Assembly (NCBI GenBank): GCA_964518765.1
Contig: CAZFJC010000010.1
Location: 1 to 64,000, forward strand
Source of the DNA: CAZPNX01 sp964518765
GTDB taxonomy: Bacteria; Edwardsbacteria; AC1; EtOH8
Direction: 5' to 3'
Length of the DNA stretch: 64,000 nt
In this document: piece by piece, positions 7,995 through 17,900 of the stretch
Position numbering within the stretch: the stretch's first letter is position 1
Layout of the letters: every line of letters begins with the position of its first letter
Program-made: the position numbers and the translations under genes
The notes under the pieces: model-generated
What the model was told of the DNA's origin: nothing
Database searches by the model: none
Seen by the model: only the letters and a program-made list of their open reading frames with translations

Positions 7995-8489
7995 ATGGCC
8001 ACCAAGGAAGCCTTCCGTCGGCTGGCGTTGTTCGCCAACTTTTCCGACGAAGAGCTGGAAAAGCTGGCCGGGCTTTTTGGGGAGAGAACCTACGGCTCCG
8101 GAGAGATAATCGTGTCCGAGGGCGGAGAGCGCCTTGAGGTGGTGATCCTGATAGAGGGCTTGGTATCGGTGGAGATGACCTCGGCCCTCAAGGACAGCTC
8201 CGAGCCGCTGGTGGTTTCCACCGAGAGCACGACCGGCCGCATCATCGAGTGGTCGTCGGCCATCGACGCTGTCAGGGGAGGGGAGAGCGCCCTGGTGCGG
8301 GCGGTGGACCCGTCCCGGGTGCTGGTGGCCGACGGGGCATCGGTCAAGGAGCTGTGCGACCGGGAGCCGTCCCTGGGTTACAAGTTCATCCAGCAGATAG
8401 TGCTGGTGATCGCCTCCCGGCTGCGGGACACCAGGGGCCAGTTCCTCAGCGTCTGCTCTCAGTTCTGGTGGCCGGGCGGCAAGGGCTGA
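7995..8489 (+). CDS. Cyclic-nucleotide-binding-fold (Crp-like sensor) protein without DNA-binding domain
   Basis: The 164-residue protein matches the start of the cNMP-binding beta-roll: LALFANFSDEELEKLAGLF, then GSGEIIVSEGGERLEVVILIEGLVSVEM. No helix-turn-helix follows; the chain ends at SVCSQFWWPGGKG. The usual phosphate-binding cassette (GExx...RxA) is not evident: the corresponding part reads GRIIEWSSAI and then ESALVRAVDPS, so nucleotide binding is doubtful. It may be a regulatory or scaffold protein for the hydrogenase, since it lies between the last subunit gene and the maturation protease. That role is inferred from position only. Confidence 0.75.
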   Translation: MATKEAFRRLALFANFSDEELEKLAGLFGERTYGSGEIIVSEGGERLEVVILIEGLVSVEMTSALKDSSEPLVVSTESTTGRIIEWSSAIDAVRGGESALVRAVDPSRVLVADGASVKELCDREPSLGYKFIQQIVLVIASRLRDTRGQFLSVCSQFWWPGGKG

Positions 8490-8521
8490 GGAGCAATATC
8501 AAAACAAAATCAACGAGGGCG

Positions 8522-8547
8522 GCCCAGAAGCATTCTGGGCTTTTTTT
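8522..8547 (+). terminator. Rho-independent terminator just before the protease start codon
   Basis: GCCCAGAA at 8522-8529 pairs with TTCTGGGC at 8533-8540 around GCA, followed by seven T residues. The next start codon is at 8550, so the protease gene would be made only by read-through or from an internal promoter. Confidence 0.75.
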
Positions 8548-8549
8548 CA

Positions 8550-9071
8550 ATGGCGCAGAACGACTGGCGGTCAAAGATCGAAGAAGAGATAGGAAAATGC
8601 CGGCGCCTGGTGGTCTTGGGCATCGGCAACGAGCTGATGGGCGACGACGGGGCGGGGGCCCTGGCATCGAAGCTGCTCGGTAAATACGAATTTCGAAATT
8701 CGAATTGCGAAATCACTGTCTATAAGGCCGGGACCACGCCGGAGAACTTCACCGGCCCCATCGGCCGGCTTAAACCGGACCTGGTGCTGATGTTGGACGC
8801 CGCCGATATGGGGCTGGGGGCCGGCCAGGTGGCTTTCCTGGATCCATCGTCCATGGGCTCAATGATGCATACCACCCACAACATGCCGCTCTCCTTCCTG
8901 GCGGGTTACATCGAAAGGACGGCCGGCTGCCGGGTGGCGGCTCTGGGCATCCAGGCGGCCAACATCAACCTGGGTGCGCCCATGAGCCCGGAGGTGTCGG
9001 CCGCCTGCCGGCAGGTGGCCGAGGCCATCGCCGGGGCGACGGGGATGGTCGAAGATATCCATGGGCTATAA
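8550..9071 (+). CDS. hycI: [NiFe] hydrogenase maturation protease, HycI/HyaD family
   Basis: The 173-residue protein has the family start LVVLGIGNELMGDDGAG, the second conserved region LVLMLDAADMGLG, and HTTHNMPLSFLAGY; conserved acidic and His residues in these segments bind nickel in the family. It would cut the C-terminal tail of the large subunit after Arg361 once nickel is inserted. Residues ~47-53 (KYEFRNSNCEI) are encoded by an AT-rich repeat at 8685-8714 and replace the usual short loop. The ATG directly follows the terminator and lacks a clear ribosome site. The next gene starts 10 bases inside this one. Confidence 0.9.
   Translation: MAQNDWRSKIEEEIGKCRRLVVLGIGNELMGDDGAGALASKLLGKYEFRNSNCEITVYKAGTTPENFTGPIGRLKPDLVLMLDAADMGLGAGQVAFLDPSSMGSMMHTTHNMPLSFLAGYIERTAGCRVAALGIQAANINLGAPMSPEVSAACRQVAEAIAGATGMVEDIHGL
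8685..8714. repeat. AT-rich repeat embedded in frame in hycI
   Basis: The stretch TACGAATTTCGAAATTCG followed by AATTGCGAAATC is internally palindromic (TTCGAA core) and much more AT-rich than the surrounding gene. It resembles the intergenic AAATTCC/GAATTTT elements of this window and encodes EFRNSNCEI. Confidence 0.6.
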
Positions 9072-10425
9072 GACGGCCGATCGCAGGCGGCCCTGGCGGA
9101 TATGGGCCGCCAGCGCATTGTGGGCGGCCCTTTCGGCATACAAGGTAGCCCAGCATCTAACTTTCAATACCGGGGCCTTTGACCTTGGCTTTCGGGCCAG
9201 CATCCTCTATAACATCGCCTTCCATGGCCGGATCTGGAATTCCCTGACCACCGGTCACGGATTCTCAGGACATTTTCATCCCATCAGCTTGGCGTTGGCG
9301 CCCCTCTACCGGGTTTTCCCCTCGCCCCTGTTGCTGTCGGTGATGGCGGCGGGTTCGGTGGCGGCGTCCTTTTTTCTTTATCTCGAACTGGCCGATAGAA
9401 ACGGACTGGACCGATGGAGGATGGCGGCCTTGGCGGCGATGTTTTTAATCAACCCGTTTCTGCACCAGGTGCTGGCCAGGGATTTCCATCCCGAGATCTT
9501 CGCCATTCCTCTGGGGCTGCTGTTCTTCGTTCTTCTAGATTCCGGGCGGACGGCCCTGGCGACGCTGACGGCCCTGTCGCTATTGACCCTCAAGGAGGAT
9601 ATGGGCCTGCTGGTTCTGGCCCTGGGCCTAGATGCCCTATTCCGCAAGCGCTGGTCGGCCGGGATCCTGCTTACTGTCGTCGGCGTGGTCTGGCTTCCTT
9701 TGACGCTTTTGGTGATCATGCCGCATTTCCAGACGGCGGGGGCCGCCGAGCTGCTGTCCTTTCATTATCAGGTGCTGGGGTCCAGCGCCCGGGAGGTTTT
9801 GTCGGAAGTCGTTTCAAAGCCGTGGTTGGTCGTCAACCAGGTATTTGGCCGCTCCCGGACCATGCTGACTCTAGTCCTACTGGCAGCCTCGGCCTGGCCA
9901 GCGATTATCAGGCCAGAATCCATGCTGGCCTTGCCCCTGCTGTTCGCCCACCTGGCGTCCGATTATCCTCACCAGATGGATTTGACCTGGCAATACTCGG
10001 CTGGCATCCTGCCGCTTTTATTCTATGCGACGATCAAAGGAGCCCGAAGACTGACGTCCCCCTGGTTTTGGCTGCTTATCATCCCGGCCATCCCGGCCGC
10101 CATCCTCCGTTTTCCCGACCCTTTCCCCGAAGGGGTGGATGTGGCCAAAGTCAGGGCACGGCGCGCCCTCATCGAAATGGTTCCCTCAGGAGCCTCGATA
10201 TCGGTCAGCAACGGCCTGGCGTCCCACCTTGTCAATCGCCCGGAGGTGGTCCTCTACCCGCGGATCGGCGGCTCCGAGTTCGTCCTGGTCGATCTGGAAG
10301 GCAACATCTATCCAGCCGGTTGGGTTTCCCGGATGCAGGATTTCCAGGACAGCACCAGCGCCTACCAGCTGCAGGCCGAGGAGCAAGGGGTGTTTCTATT
10401 GCGGCGCCGGCGAATCGAACCATGA
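9061..10425 (+). CDS. DUF2079 multi-pass membrane protein
   Basis: The 454-residue protein has about ten predicted membrane helices and the DUF2079 pattern: FDLGFRASILYNIAFHG, then HFHPISLALAPLYRVFPSPL, and FHPEIFAIPLGLLFFVLL. This family is related in fold to polyprenyl-phosphate-dependent glycosyltransferases, but no reaction is known. The start overlaps the protease gene by 11 bases, so it may be co-transcribed with the hydrogenase maturation gene without being functionally tied to it. Confidence 0.8.
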   Translation: MGYKTADRRRPWRIWAASALWAALSAYKVAQHLTFNTGAFDLGFRASILYNIAFHGRIWNSLTTGHGFSGHFHPISLALAPLYRVFPSPLLLSVMAAGSVAASFFLYLELADRNGLDRWRMAALAAMFLINPFLHQVLARDFHPEIFAIPLGLLFFVLLDSGRTALATLTALSLLTLKEDMGLLVLALGLDALFRKRWSAGILLTVVGVVWLPLTLLVIMPHFQTAGAAELLSFHYQVLGSSAREVLSEVVSKPWLVVNQVFGRSRTMLTLVLLAASAWPAIIRPESMLALPLLFAHLASDYPHQMDLTWQYSAGILPLLFYATIKGARRLTSPWFWLLIIPAIPAAILRFPDPFPEGVDVAKVRARRALIEMVPSGASISVSNGLASHLVNRPEVVLYPRIGGSEFVLVDLEGNIYPAGWVSRMQDFQDSTSAYQLQAEEQGVFLLRRRRIEP

Positions 10426-10441
10426 GGACGGCCTCCGAAAG

Positions 10442-10471
10442 TTGACTTATACCTTGAAGATTAGCTATAAT
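10442..10471 (+). promoter_or_regulatory. sigma70-like promoter for the Trm112-family gene
   Basis: TTGACT (10442-10447) and TATAAT (10466-10471) are separated by 18 bases. A ribosome site GGAGG lies at 10487-10491, five bases before the ATG at 10496. Confidence 0.8.
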
Positions 10472-10495
10472 AAAAGATTAAAATATGGAGGTTAT

Positions 10496-10678
10496 ATGCT
10501 GGACAGGAAACTCCTGGATATCCTGGCCTGCCCCAAGTGTAAGGGAGAATTGGAGTACAGGCCCAAGGAGCAGAAGCTGCTGTGCTGGACCTGCCATCTG
10601 GGCTACCGCATCGAGGACGACATCCCGATAATGCTCATCGACCAGGCGGAGAAGCTGACGGGCAGGAAGAAAAAATGA
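10496..10678 (+). CDS. Trm112/YcaR family zinc-ribbon protein
   Basis: This 60-residue protein begins MLDRKLLDILACPKCKGELE and continues with CWTCHLGYRIEDDIPIMLID, the full Trm112-like pattern. Two CxxC pairs (C12/C15 and C30/C33) could hold zinc. Family members activate methyltransferases or assist other enzymes; bacterial ones are often of unknown role. The start is fixed by the adjacent promoter and GGAGG ribosome site; the much longer in-frame extension upstream would run through the promoter and the DUF2079 gene. Confidence 0.9.
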   Translation: MLDRKLLDILACPKCKGELEYRPKEQKLLCWTCHLGYRIEDDIPIMLIDQAEKLTGRKKK

Positions 10679-10774
10679 TCAAAGGATTTTACCCGAATGA
10701 CCGTCAATTCTATTATCGTTGTCTTTGGTTATCGGGTATTCGTGTGTGTTAGGGTGAATTAGTGGATAGGCGGG

Positions 10775-12049
10775 ATGGATAAGTTTGTCATCGACGGCGG
10801 CCGGCCGCTCTCGGGAACGGTCAAGGCCTCGGGGGCCAAGAATGCGGTGCTGCCGGCCATGGCCGCCTGTCTGCTGGCCGGGGGGCGTTCGGTGTTGCGC
10901 AACGTTCCCAACGTCATGGATGTCCGCACCATGCGGCGCCTGCTCATCCGGTTGGGATGCCGGGTGGACTTTGCGGACGGCTGTATGGCCATCGATGTGC
11001 CCGCCAAGCTGCGCTGCCAGGCCGAGTACGAGATAGTCAAGCAGATGAGGGCCTCGTACTACGTGCTGGGGCCTCTGCTGGCCCGTTTCGGGACGGCTAG
11101 GGTCTCGCTGCCCGGCGGCTGCGCCATCGGCGCCAGGCCCATCGACCTGCACCTTAAGGGCATGGAGGCACTGGGGGCCAAGGTCGAGATCGTTCACGGC
11201 TACGTCTCGGCCAGGGCCAGGCAGCTTCGGGGCGGCCGCATCCTGCTGTCGGGTTCTAAAGGGCCGTCGGTGGGCGCCACCATCAACGTGATGATGGCCG
11301 CCTGCCTGGCCAAAGGCGAGACAGTCATCGAGCAGGCGGCCATGGAGCCCGAGGTGACGGCCACGGCTGAACTGCTTAACCGCATGGGGGCCCGCGTCCG
11401 AGGTGCGGGCACGCCGGTGATCTCGGTTGACGGGGTCGTCGAGCTGGTGCCGGCCGAGCAGGAGACGATCCCCGACCGCATAGAGGCCGGGAGCCTTCTG
11501 GCGGCGGCGGCCGCCACCGGCGGCTGCGTTACTGTCGAGGACTGCCGTCCGGACCATCTGGGGGCGGCCATCGAGCACCTGCGAAAGGCCGGGGTCAGGA
11601 TAGCGGCCGGCGACGGCATGGTGACGGCCGAGGCCCGGCGGCGCCTGAGGCCGGTGGACATAACCGTGGCGCCATATCCCGGTTTCCCCACCGACCTCCA
11701 GCCGCAGTTCATGGCCCTGTCATCGACCTCCTCCGGGATCTCGGCCATCACCGAGACCATCTTCGAGAACCGGTTCATGCACGTGCTGGAGCTGCAGAGG
11801 CTGGGGGCGGACATCAGGATCGAGGGTAACACCGCCATCGTCAAGGGGGCGGCGAAGCTCACCGGGGCGCCGGTGATGGGCTCGGACCTGCGGGCGGCCT
11901 GTGCCCTGGTCATCGCCGGACTGTCGGCCGAGGGCCGGACCGAGGTGGGCCGTATATACCATTTGGACCGGGGCTATGAGCGCTGGGAGAAAAAACTCAA
12001 AAAATTGGGAGCCAAGGTGAGAAGGGTACACGAGAAAACGGCTCTCTAA
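10775..12049 (+). CDS. murA: UDP-N-acetylglucosamine 1-carboxyvinyltransferase (MurA)
   Basis: This cytoplasmic enzyme makes the first committed step of peptidoglycan synthesis, transferring enolpyruvate from PEP to UDP-GlcNAc. The 424-residue length is standard. N-terminal GTVKASGAKNAVLPAMAA contains the substrate-binding Lys/Asn pair. The loop LPGGCAIGARPIDLH carries the catalytic Cys (C116), so the protein should be sensitive to fosfomycin (Cys form, not Asp). PTDLQPQFMALSS and the C-terminal YHLDRGYERWEKKLKKLGA are also family signatures. The ATG follows GGATAGGCGGG. It lies 96 bases after the Trm112 gene. Confidence 0.97.
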   Translation: MDKFVIDGGRPLSGTVKASGAKNAVLPAMAACLLAGGRSVLRNVPNVMDVRTMRRLLIRLGCRVDFADGCMAIDVPAKLRCQAEYEIVKQMRASYYVLGPLLARFGTARVSLPGGCAIGARPIDLHLKGMEALGAKVEIVHGYVSARARQLRGGRILLSGSKGPSVGATINVMMAACLAKGETVIEQAAMEPEVTATAELLNRMGARVRGAGTPVISVDGVVELVPAEQETIPDRIEAGSLLAAAAATGGCVTVEDCRPDHLGAAIEHLRKAGVRIAAGDGMVTAEARRRLRPVDITVAPYPGFPTDLQPQFMALSSTSSGISAITETIFENRFMHVLELQRLGADIRIEGNTAIVKGAAKLTGAPVMGSDLRAACALVIAGLSAEGRTEVGRIYHLDRGYERWEKKLKKLGAKVRRVHEKTAL

Positions 12050-12064
12050 GGCTAACTGTGAAAA

Positions 12065-13039
12065 GTGAAAGTTAGGGTGATGATGAAAGGGTTGGATAAG
12101 GCCCTGGCCATCGCCGTCCGCGACTGCCTGGCCGTCAAGCCGACGGAGACGGTGCTAGTGGTCACCGACGACGTAAAAAAAGATATAGGAGAAGCACTAT
12201 ATCTAGTATCAAAACGCTTTGCCCGGGAATCCGTCCTGATTCTGATGCCCCAGCGGGCCAACCACGGGCAGGAGCCACCTTCGGCCGTGGCCCGGGCCAT
12301 GCTGAAGGCCGATGCCGTTTTTCTGGTGACCCAGATGTCCCTCTCCCACACCCAGGCCCGAAGGGCGGCCAACGCCGGCGGGGCGCGCATCGCCAGCATG
12401 CCGGGCATCACCGAGGACATGATCCGGCGCACCCTGAGCGCCGACTACGGCCGCATCAAGCGGCTGGGGGAAAAAATCTCAAAGATAGTCTCCGGGGCTC
12501 CGCGCATCCGCATCACCACCAGGCTGGGGACGGACCTGGCCTTCTCCGGCAAGGGCAGAAAGGCGCATCCGGATACCGGGGTCATACCTTTTAGGGGGGG
12601 CTTCACCAACCTGCCGGCCGGCGAGGTCTATCTGGCCCCGGTCGAAGGAACGGCCAACGGGAAGCTGGTGATCGACGGGGCCATCGCCGGGATGTGGCCG
12701 CTTAAAAAACCAATCGAGGTGGCCGTCTCCAAAGGTTATGCGGTGGGGGTGGGGCCGGGGGCCGAGGCCCAGAGGCTGTGGGGACTGCTGGCGCCGCATG
12801 GGCGGCAGGCCTTCAACGTGGCCGAGTTCGGCATAGGCACCAACTACAAGGCCAAGCTGACCGGTAGGGTGCTGGAGGACGAGAAGGTGCTGGGGACCAT
12901 CCACATCGCCTTCGGGGACAACTCCACCATGGGGGGCAGGATCAGGGTGCCCAGCCACCAGGATGGCATCGTCACCCGGCCCACGGTCTGGATCGGCGAC
13001 AGGAAGCTGATGGAGGACGGGCGGCTGCTTTTATCTTGA
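12065..13039 (+). CDS. Leucyl aminopeptidase-like protein (M29-related)
   Basis: The 324-residue protein has the pattern of the short M29-type aminopeptidase relatives: GGFTNLPAGEVYLAPVEG in the centre and HIAFGDNSTMGG with a later SHQDGIV near the end, which supply the Glu, His and Asp residues proposed to bind metal. It would remove N-terminal amino acids in the cytoplasm; the substrate is not predictable. GTG at 12065 opens the frame, but ATG codons at 12080 and 12083 are also possible because AGGG lies just before them. It follows murA by 15 bases and precedes the outer-membrane assembly gene by one base. Confidence 0.75.
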   Translation: MKVRVMMKGLDKALAIAVRDCLAVKPTETVLVVTDDVKKDIGEALYLVSKRFARESVLILMPQRANHGQEPPSAVARAMLKADAVFLVTQMSLSHTQARRAANAGGARIASMPGITEDMIRRTLSADYGRIKRLGEKISKIVSGAPRIRITTRLGTDLAFSGKGRKAHPDTGVIPFRGGFTNLPAGEVYLAPVEGTANGKLVIDGAIAGMWPLKKPIEVAVSKGYAVGVGPGAEAQRLWGLLAPHGRQAFNVAEFGIGTNYKAKLTGRVLEDEKVLGTIHIAFGDNSTMGGRIRVPSHQDGIVTRPTVWIGDRKLMEDGRLLLS

Positions 13040-13040
13040 G

Positions 13041-14870
13041 ATGCGAAGGATATCCCTCATAATAGTTCTCGCCGCGCTGGTAGCAGCAGTTTTTTGCTCT
13101 TGCGCCGCCAAGTCCAAGGCCAAGGTGGTCGCCATGCCAGAGGAGGCCGGGCCCAGGCTGAAGATGGGCAAGGTGACCTTCTCCGGCAACACCGTTTTCA
13201 CCGCCAAGCAGCTGCGTGACGAGATCACCCTAGCCGAGGGGCAGAGGTTCGACGACTTCACCTTCCAGCTGGACCTGCGCAAGATCATCTACAAGTATAA
13301 GAAGAAGGGCTACCTGGACGCCAAGTTCTCCGCCCGCGAGGGGAAGGTGGACCTGGAGCTGCAGCAGCTGAACTACCACCTGGTGCTGGAGGAGGGACAG
13401 CTTTCGACCATCGGGCGGATCTTTTTCCAGGGCAACTCCGTCTTCTCCGACTCCACCCTGCTCTCCTATCTAAAGGTGAAGACCGGCGACGCCTTCAACC
13501 TTCCGGCCATCGCCCAGACCTCGGCCGGGATCGCCGCCGTCTACGCCGAGCGGGGCTACGTCTATGCGATGGTCAAGGACTCGGTGATGAAGACCGAGGA
13601 TCCCAAGGTGTCCGACGTGGTTTTCCGCATCACCGAGGGCGGCCAGGCGATGGTGGGCCAAATTACCATCCAGGGGAACCGACGGGTGACGACCCGGGTC
13701 ATCGAAAGGGAGATGAACCTGGTGCCGGGCGAGATCTTCGTGCCCTCCAGGATCTATCAGAATCAGCAGCGGGTCTACGGGCTGGGGCTATTCACCGAGG
13801 TGCGCTTCGAAATGCCGGGCCTGGAGCAGAAACGGGACACGGTGGATCTGATGCTGCTAGTGCGCGAAGACCGCACTAATTGGGTTGGATTCAACGCCGG
13901 CTATCAGTCCCCCGACCGGGTACAGATGGGCGCCGAGTGGGGCAGCGAAAACGTCTTCGGCAATCTGCAGAAGCTGACCGTAAGGGCCGACCTGTCCTAC
14001 GGCCTCTCGGGGGTGGAGAAGGGGGCCAAGGTTCAGCACCCCTACAGCAACGATTACTATATAGATTACCTCGAGCCATATTTTCTAAGCACCAACCTCA
14101 AGGCCAGCGCCAGCATCTACTACAAGAACGAGAAGAAGTACGACGAAAAGTACCAGGACTGGCTCAGGCTCAGCCGCCGGGGGGCCGAGTCCAGGGTAGG
14201 GCGGACATTGATTCAATATCTCCAGGCCTACCTGGGATACAAGTACGAGTTTCTGGAACAGAGGGCCAGCACCACCAGCGACGCCTTCCTGACGGCCACC
14301 TTCGATAACCGGGACGACCTATTCAATCCCCGGCGGGGTTTCAATATCACCGGCCGGATCGACCAAGCCGGATCGTTCCTGGGCGGCTCCAACGATTTCC
14401 GCAAGGTCCTGGCCGAGGCCTCGACCTACCTTCCCCTGGGTGACCGATCGGTAGTTGCCTTGAGGGCCAAGGGAGAGATAGTCACCACCTATGGCCGGAG
14501 CCGTTCGGTGCCTCTGGCCGAACGTCTTTACCTAGGGGGCGGGGCCACCCTGCGCGGATACGGACAGGACGAGCTGTCGGCCGACTCGGCCGCGGCCGAG
14601 AACGCGCTGCTTTTAGGGAACGCCGAGCTCCGCTTCCGGGTGGTAATGATCATGGGCCTATCGCTGGACCTGGGCTTCTTCGGGGATGCCGGCAACATCT
14701 GGCCGGGAACGCCTGTATTGGGTTGGAGCGAATTCCTCAGCGATTACGGCCTGGGTCTAAGGCTTATCACCCCGGTGGGACCGGTGAGGGTGGACTACGG
14801 CCTCAAGACCGCGGTCAGGCCGGCCTTCAAGAACGGCAAGGTTTGCATCAACCTGGGGCACGCCTTTTAA
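13041..14870 (+). CDS. Outer-membrane assembly protein, BamA/TamA (Omp85) family
   Basis: The 609-residue protein begins with an export signal (MRRISLIIVLAALVAAVFCS) with Cys at 19 and 21 that could be a lipobox, though an imperfect one. POTRA-like repeats follow, for example GKVTFSGNTVFTAKQLRDEI, GRIFFQGNSVFSDSTLLSYL and GQITIQGNRRVTTRVIE. The C-terminal ~300 residues look like a 16-strand barrel with the family motif region around LYLGGGATLRGYGQDEL (xRGF-like) and end in NLGHAF, a terminal aromatic typical of barrel proteins. The next gene encodes a TamB-like protein, which argues for TamA rather than the essential BamA. Confidence 0.88.
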   Translation: MRRISLIIVLAALVAAVFCSCAAKSKAKVVAMPEEAGPRLKMGKVTFSGNTVFTAKQLRDEITLAEGQRFDDFTFQLDLRKIIYKYKKKGYLDAKFSAREGKVDLELQQLNYHLVLEEGQLSTIGRIFFQGNSVFSDSTLLSYLKVKTGDAFNLPAIAQTSAGIAAVYAERGYVYAMVKDSVMKTEDPKVSDVVFRITEGGQAMVGQITIQGNRRVTTRVIEREMNLVPGEIFVPSRIYQNQQRVYGLGLFTEVRFEMPGLEQKRDTVDLMLLVREDRTNWVGFNAGYQSPDRVQMGAEWGSENVFGNLQKLTVRADLSYGLSGVEKGAKVQHPYSNDYYIDYLEPYFLSTNLKASASIYYKNEKKYDEKYQDWLRLSRRGAESRVGRTLIQYLQAYLGYKYEFLEQRASTTSDAFLTATFDNRDDLFNPRRGFNITGRIDQAGSFLGGSNDFRKVLAEASTYLPLGDRSVVALRAKGEIVTTYGRSRSVPLAERLYLGGGATLRGYGQDELSADSAAAENALLLGNAELRFRVVMIMGLSLDLGFFGDAGNIWPGTPVLGWSEFLSDYGLGLRLITPVGPVRVDYGLKTAVRPAFKNGKVCINLGHAF

Positions 14871-14877
14871 ACGGAAT

Positions 14878-14938
14878 TCTGAAGACAGAAAAAAGAAAGT
14901 GAAAGTCAGAGGACAGAAGGCAGAAGGAAGAAGGGGAT
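14878..14938. repeat. Purine-rich AGAAGG-type repeat between tamA- and tamB-like genes
   Basis: The spacer is almost pure purine on the plus strand, with tandem-like GACAGAAGGCAGAAGG units. A similar stretch (CCAGAAGCCAGAAGGCAGAAG) lies at 37936-37956. Confidence 0.5.
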
Positions 14939-14969
14939 AGGCCATCCGGCTTTGACGTGATAGGTTGCA

Positions 14970-17900
14970 GTGATCGGCAAGTTCGATATAAAAATCAGGG
15001 ACATCCTGCTGGCGCTCCTGACGGTCTCGGTCCTAACAGGGCTGGCTTGGCTGCTGGTTTACGTAAACAGCGCCAGGACCCGGGCCAGGATCAAGGCGGG
15101 GCTGGAGGCGCGGTTATCGGGCGCACTCAAGAGAGAGTTCCGACTGGGGGATGTGGGCTTCAGGCTTCCCCTGAGCTTCTCCATAGACGGAGCGGCGGTG
15201 GCCTCATGGGATTCGCTCTCTCGTGGCGCCCTGCTTTCGGTGGAAGAAGTCAGGGTCTCGGCCGATCCCCTGAGGTCGCTGTTCCAGCGCCGGATAATCG
15301 TCAGCGGAGTTCACCTCAAGGGGGCCAAGGTAACCTTGGAGCAGGATCAGTCCGGCCGGTGGAACTTCGAAGATCTTTTTAAGGCAGATTCAACCAAGCC
15401 CAAGGGAAGAAAGAATTTTCCGCCTGTTTCGATGCCGTTCCTGTCGCTGTCGGGCTCCTCGGTGTCGGTCAGGCTAGCCAAGGGGCGGGAGCAAATCGAG
15501 GCAGTGCGCTTTAAGGCCGGCCTGAGGATGGGAGGCGAGCGTTTAGAGCTCGACATAAACGACCTCGGGCTGCGGGAGCCGAAGCGCGGTCTGGAATTGA
15601 AAAAGGTCGTCGGGCTTTTTCATCTGTCCGGGGACACCTTGGGGCTCAGGGATTTTAGGGCCAGGATCGGCGAAAGCCAGCTGGAGGCGGACTTCTGGCT
15701 GGACAACACCAGCAAGAGCTTTGAAGCGAGCCGGATCGGATTGAGGCTCGATCTGGCCGACATAGGCCGGGCGCTGGTGGCCCCAGCCGGCTCCTACCAG
15801 GGGATTGTGGAGGTAGAGGCCTCGGGCCAGGGGACCTTCGACGACCCGTGCGGTGAGCTCAAGATCTCAGGCAGGGCTCTGTCGGTCAACCGGATAAAAC
15901 TTCAACAGCTGTCATTGTCGGCCGTGGCCAGAGAGGGACGGGCCGAGATCAGCAGCCTGGAGTTGAGATCGGGGGCCGGCAAGGCTTCGGCGAGCGGACG
16001 CCTGGTCTGGAGCAAACAACAGTACCAGCTGAGGGCCGATATCGAGAGACTTGATGTCGGCTCTATGCTGCCTGCCAAGAAAAAGGGGACGCTCAAGACC
16101 GAGATCAATGGTCGGCTAGCCTGCCAGGGTACCGGCTTCGACTCCAAGGGCCTCGGGGCCACCGCCGAGCTCTTCCTGCACCGCAGCTCCTTCTCCGGCA
16201 TCCCCCTAGATACCCTCGAATGCCGCTTGACGGCGGCCGGCGGAGCTCTGGAGATTGAAAGGTTTCACCTGCGTTCCGGCCAGGCGGCCATGGACGTCAG
16301 GGGGGACGTCTATCCCAAGGCAATAAGCGTCGAGCTGGAGACCGACGAGATCGAGCTGGCCCAGTTCGGGCCGCTGGTGGGCCTAAAGGACCTTTCCGGA
16401 AAGCTGCGCTTTAACGGGCTGATATCAGGCGAGACCTCGAACCCGGACATCATCGCTACCTTCCGCCTCAAGGAGGGGGCGGCGGCCGGCACCTCCTGCG
16501 ATTATCTGGACGGCAGCATGTCCATGAAGTCCCTGAGGTCCAGCCCGATAGGCGACGGCAAGTTCATCGCCGTCGGCATCAAAGCCGGAGGACAGAAAAT
16601 AGAGCGGGTGGCCCTGCTGACGGAGCTGCGCGGCCTGGATTGGGGTGGCTTCTCCATGGTGGTCAGCAAGGACAGCCTGACCGAGGCCAACGTGGTGGGG
16701 CGGGTGGAGATCAAGAAGAAGGATGTGGCCCTGGTGGTCAGCAAGCTCTATTACGCCTATGGTCCGCAGATGGTGGCCAACAGCCAGCCGGTGGAGGTGG
16801 TGATCTCCAGCACCGGCGTCTCGCTCAAGCCGTCGCGCTTCATCATCGGCCGGGGGGTGATGACGGCCGAGGGGGATTACTTTTCGGCGAACAAAGGTCT
16901 CCGGGCCAGAGTGGCCTTCCGCGGGCTGGACTCGCGCCGATTGGTGGAGCTGGCCGGCTTGGACAAAACGGTCCACGGCTACCTGGATCTGGACCTGAGG
17001 GTCGACGGCACCCTGACCGATCCGGCACTGGATCTGAGGCTCTCGGTGAACACCTTGCGCTTCGAGCAGTTCACCGCCGATCGGCTGGACATGGACCTGG
17101 GTTACAGGGAGGGACGGCTTGACCTGCGGAGGCTGGACGTGTTGAGGTTCGGCCAACTTTCGGAGATTACCGCCTCCGCACCCCTGAGCCTGGGGTTAGG
17201 CAAGGATATTAAAAAATTGCCCGAGGGCCCGATCAGCGGGCAGGTCATCCTGCGGGACATCGGCACCTGGGCCTTCTTCCCCATGGCCGACCTGCTGTCG
17301 GTCTGGGAGGGCCGGGTGGACGTCAACGTCAAGCTCTACGGCACCACCACCCAACCCTTGTTCTCCGGCGAGGCCACGGTCAACAACGGGAAGATGGTGC
17401 TCCGGCCGTTCGGCATGTACCTCCACAGCGTCCAGGCTCGGGCCCACTTCAACGCCGACAGCATCGTCATCGACAACGTCTCGGCCCTGACCGAGAACAA
17501 CGGCACCGTCCAGATCAAGCGGGGCGAGATCCTGCTGGAGAAGTTCCTTCCGACCACCATGAACTTCCTGGTGGCCACCGAGCGCTCGCCGGTGCGCAAC
17601 ATCCCTTTCATCGAGGCCAACGTCAACTCCAGCATAGTCATCGGGGGCACGGTCAACAACCCCAAGATCACCGGCGACGTCACCGTCAATTCGGCCCTGA
17701 TCACCATGCCCTTCGCTCCGGCCGAGGAGCCACCGCCCCCGGAGGGCGAGGTCAAGCCGCTGGACATGAGCCTCAACATCACCGGGGCCCAGGGAATCTG
17801 GCTGCGCAACAAGGACGCCGACATCGAGCTGTCCATCGACAACCTCAATGTCCGCCTCCATCAGAACCTGTTGTTCCTGTCCGGCCGATTGAACACCATA

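Noticed and set aside
10139..10495. Long N-terminal extension of the Trm112 gene
   Set aside because: It runs through the DUF2079 gene and the promoter at 10442-10471; the ATG at 10496 has GGAGG.
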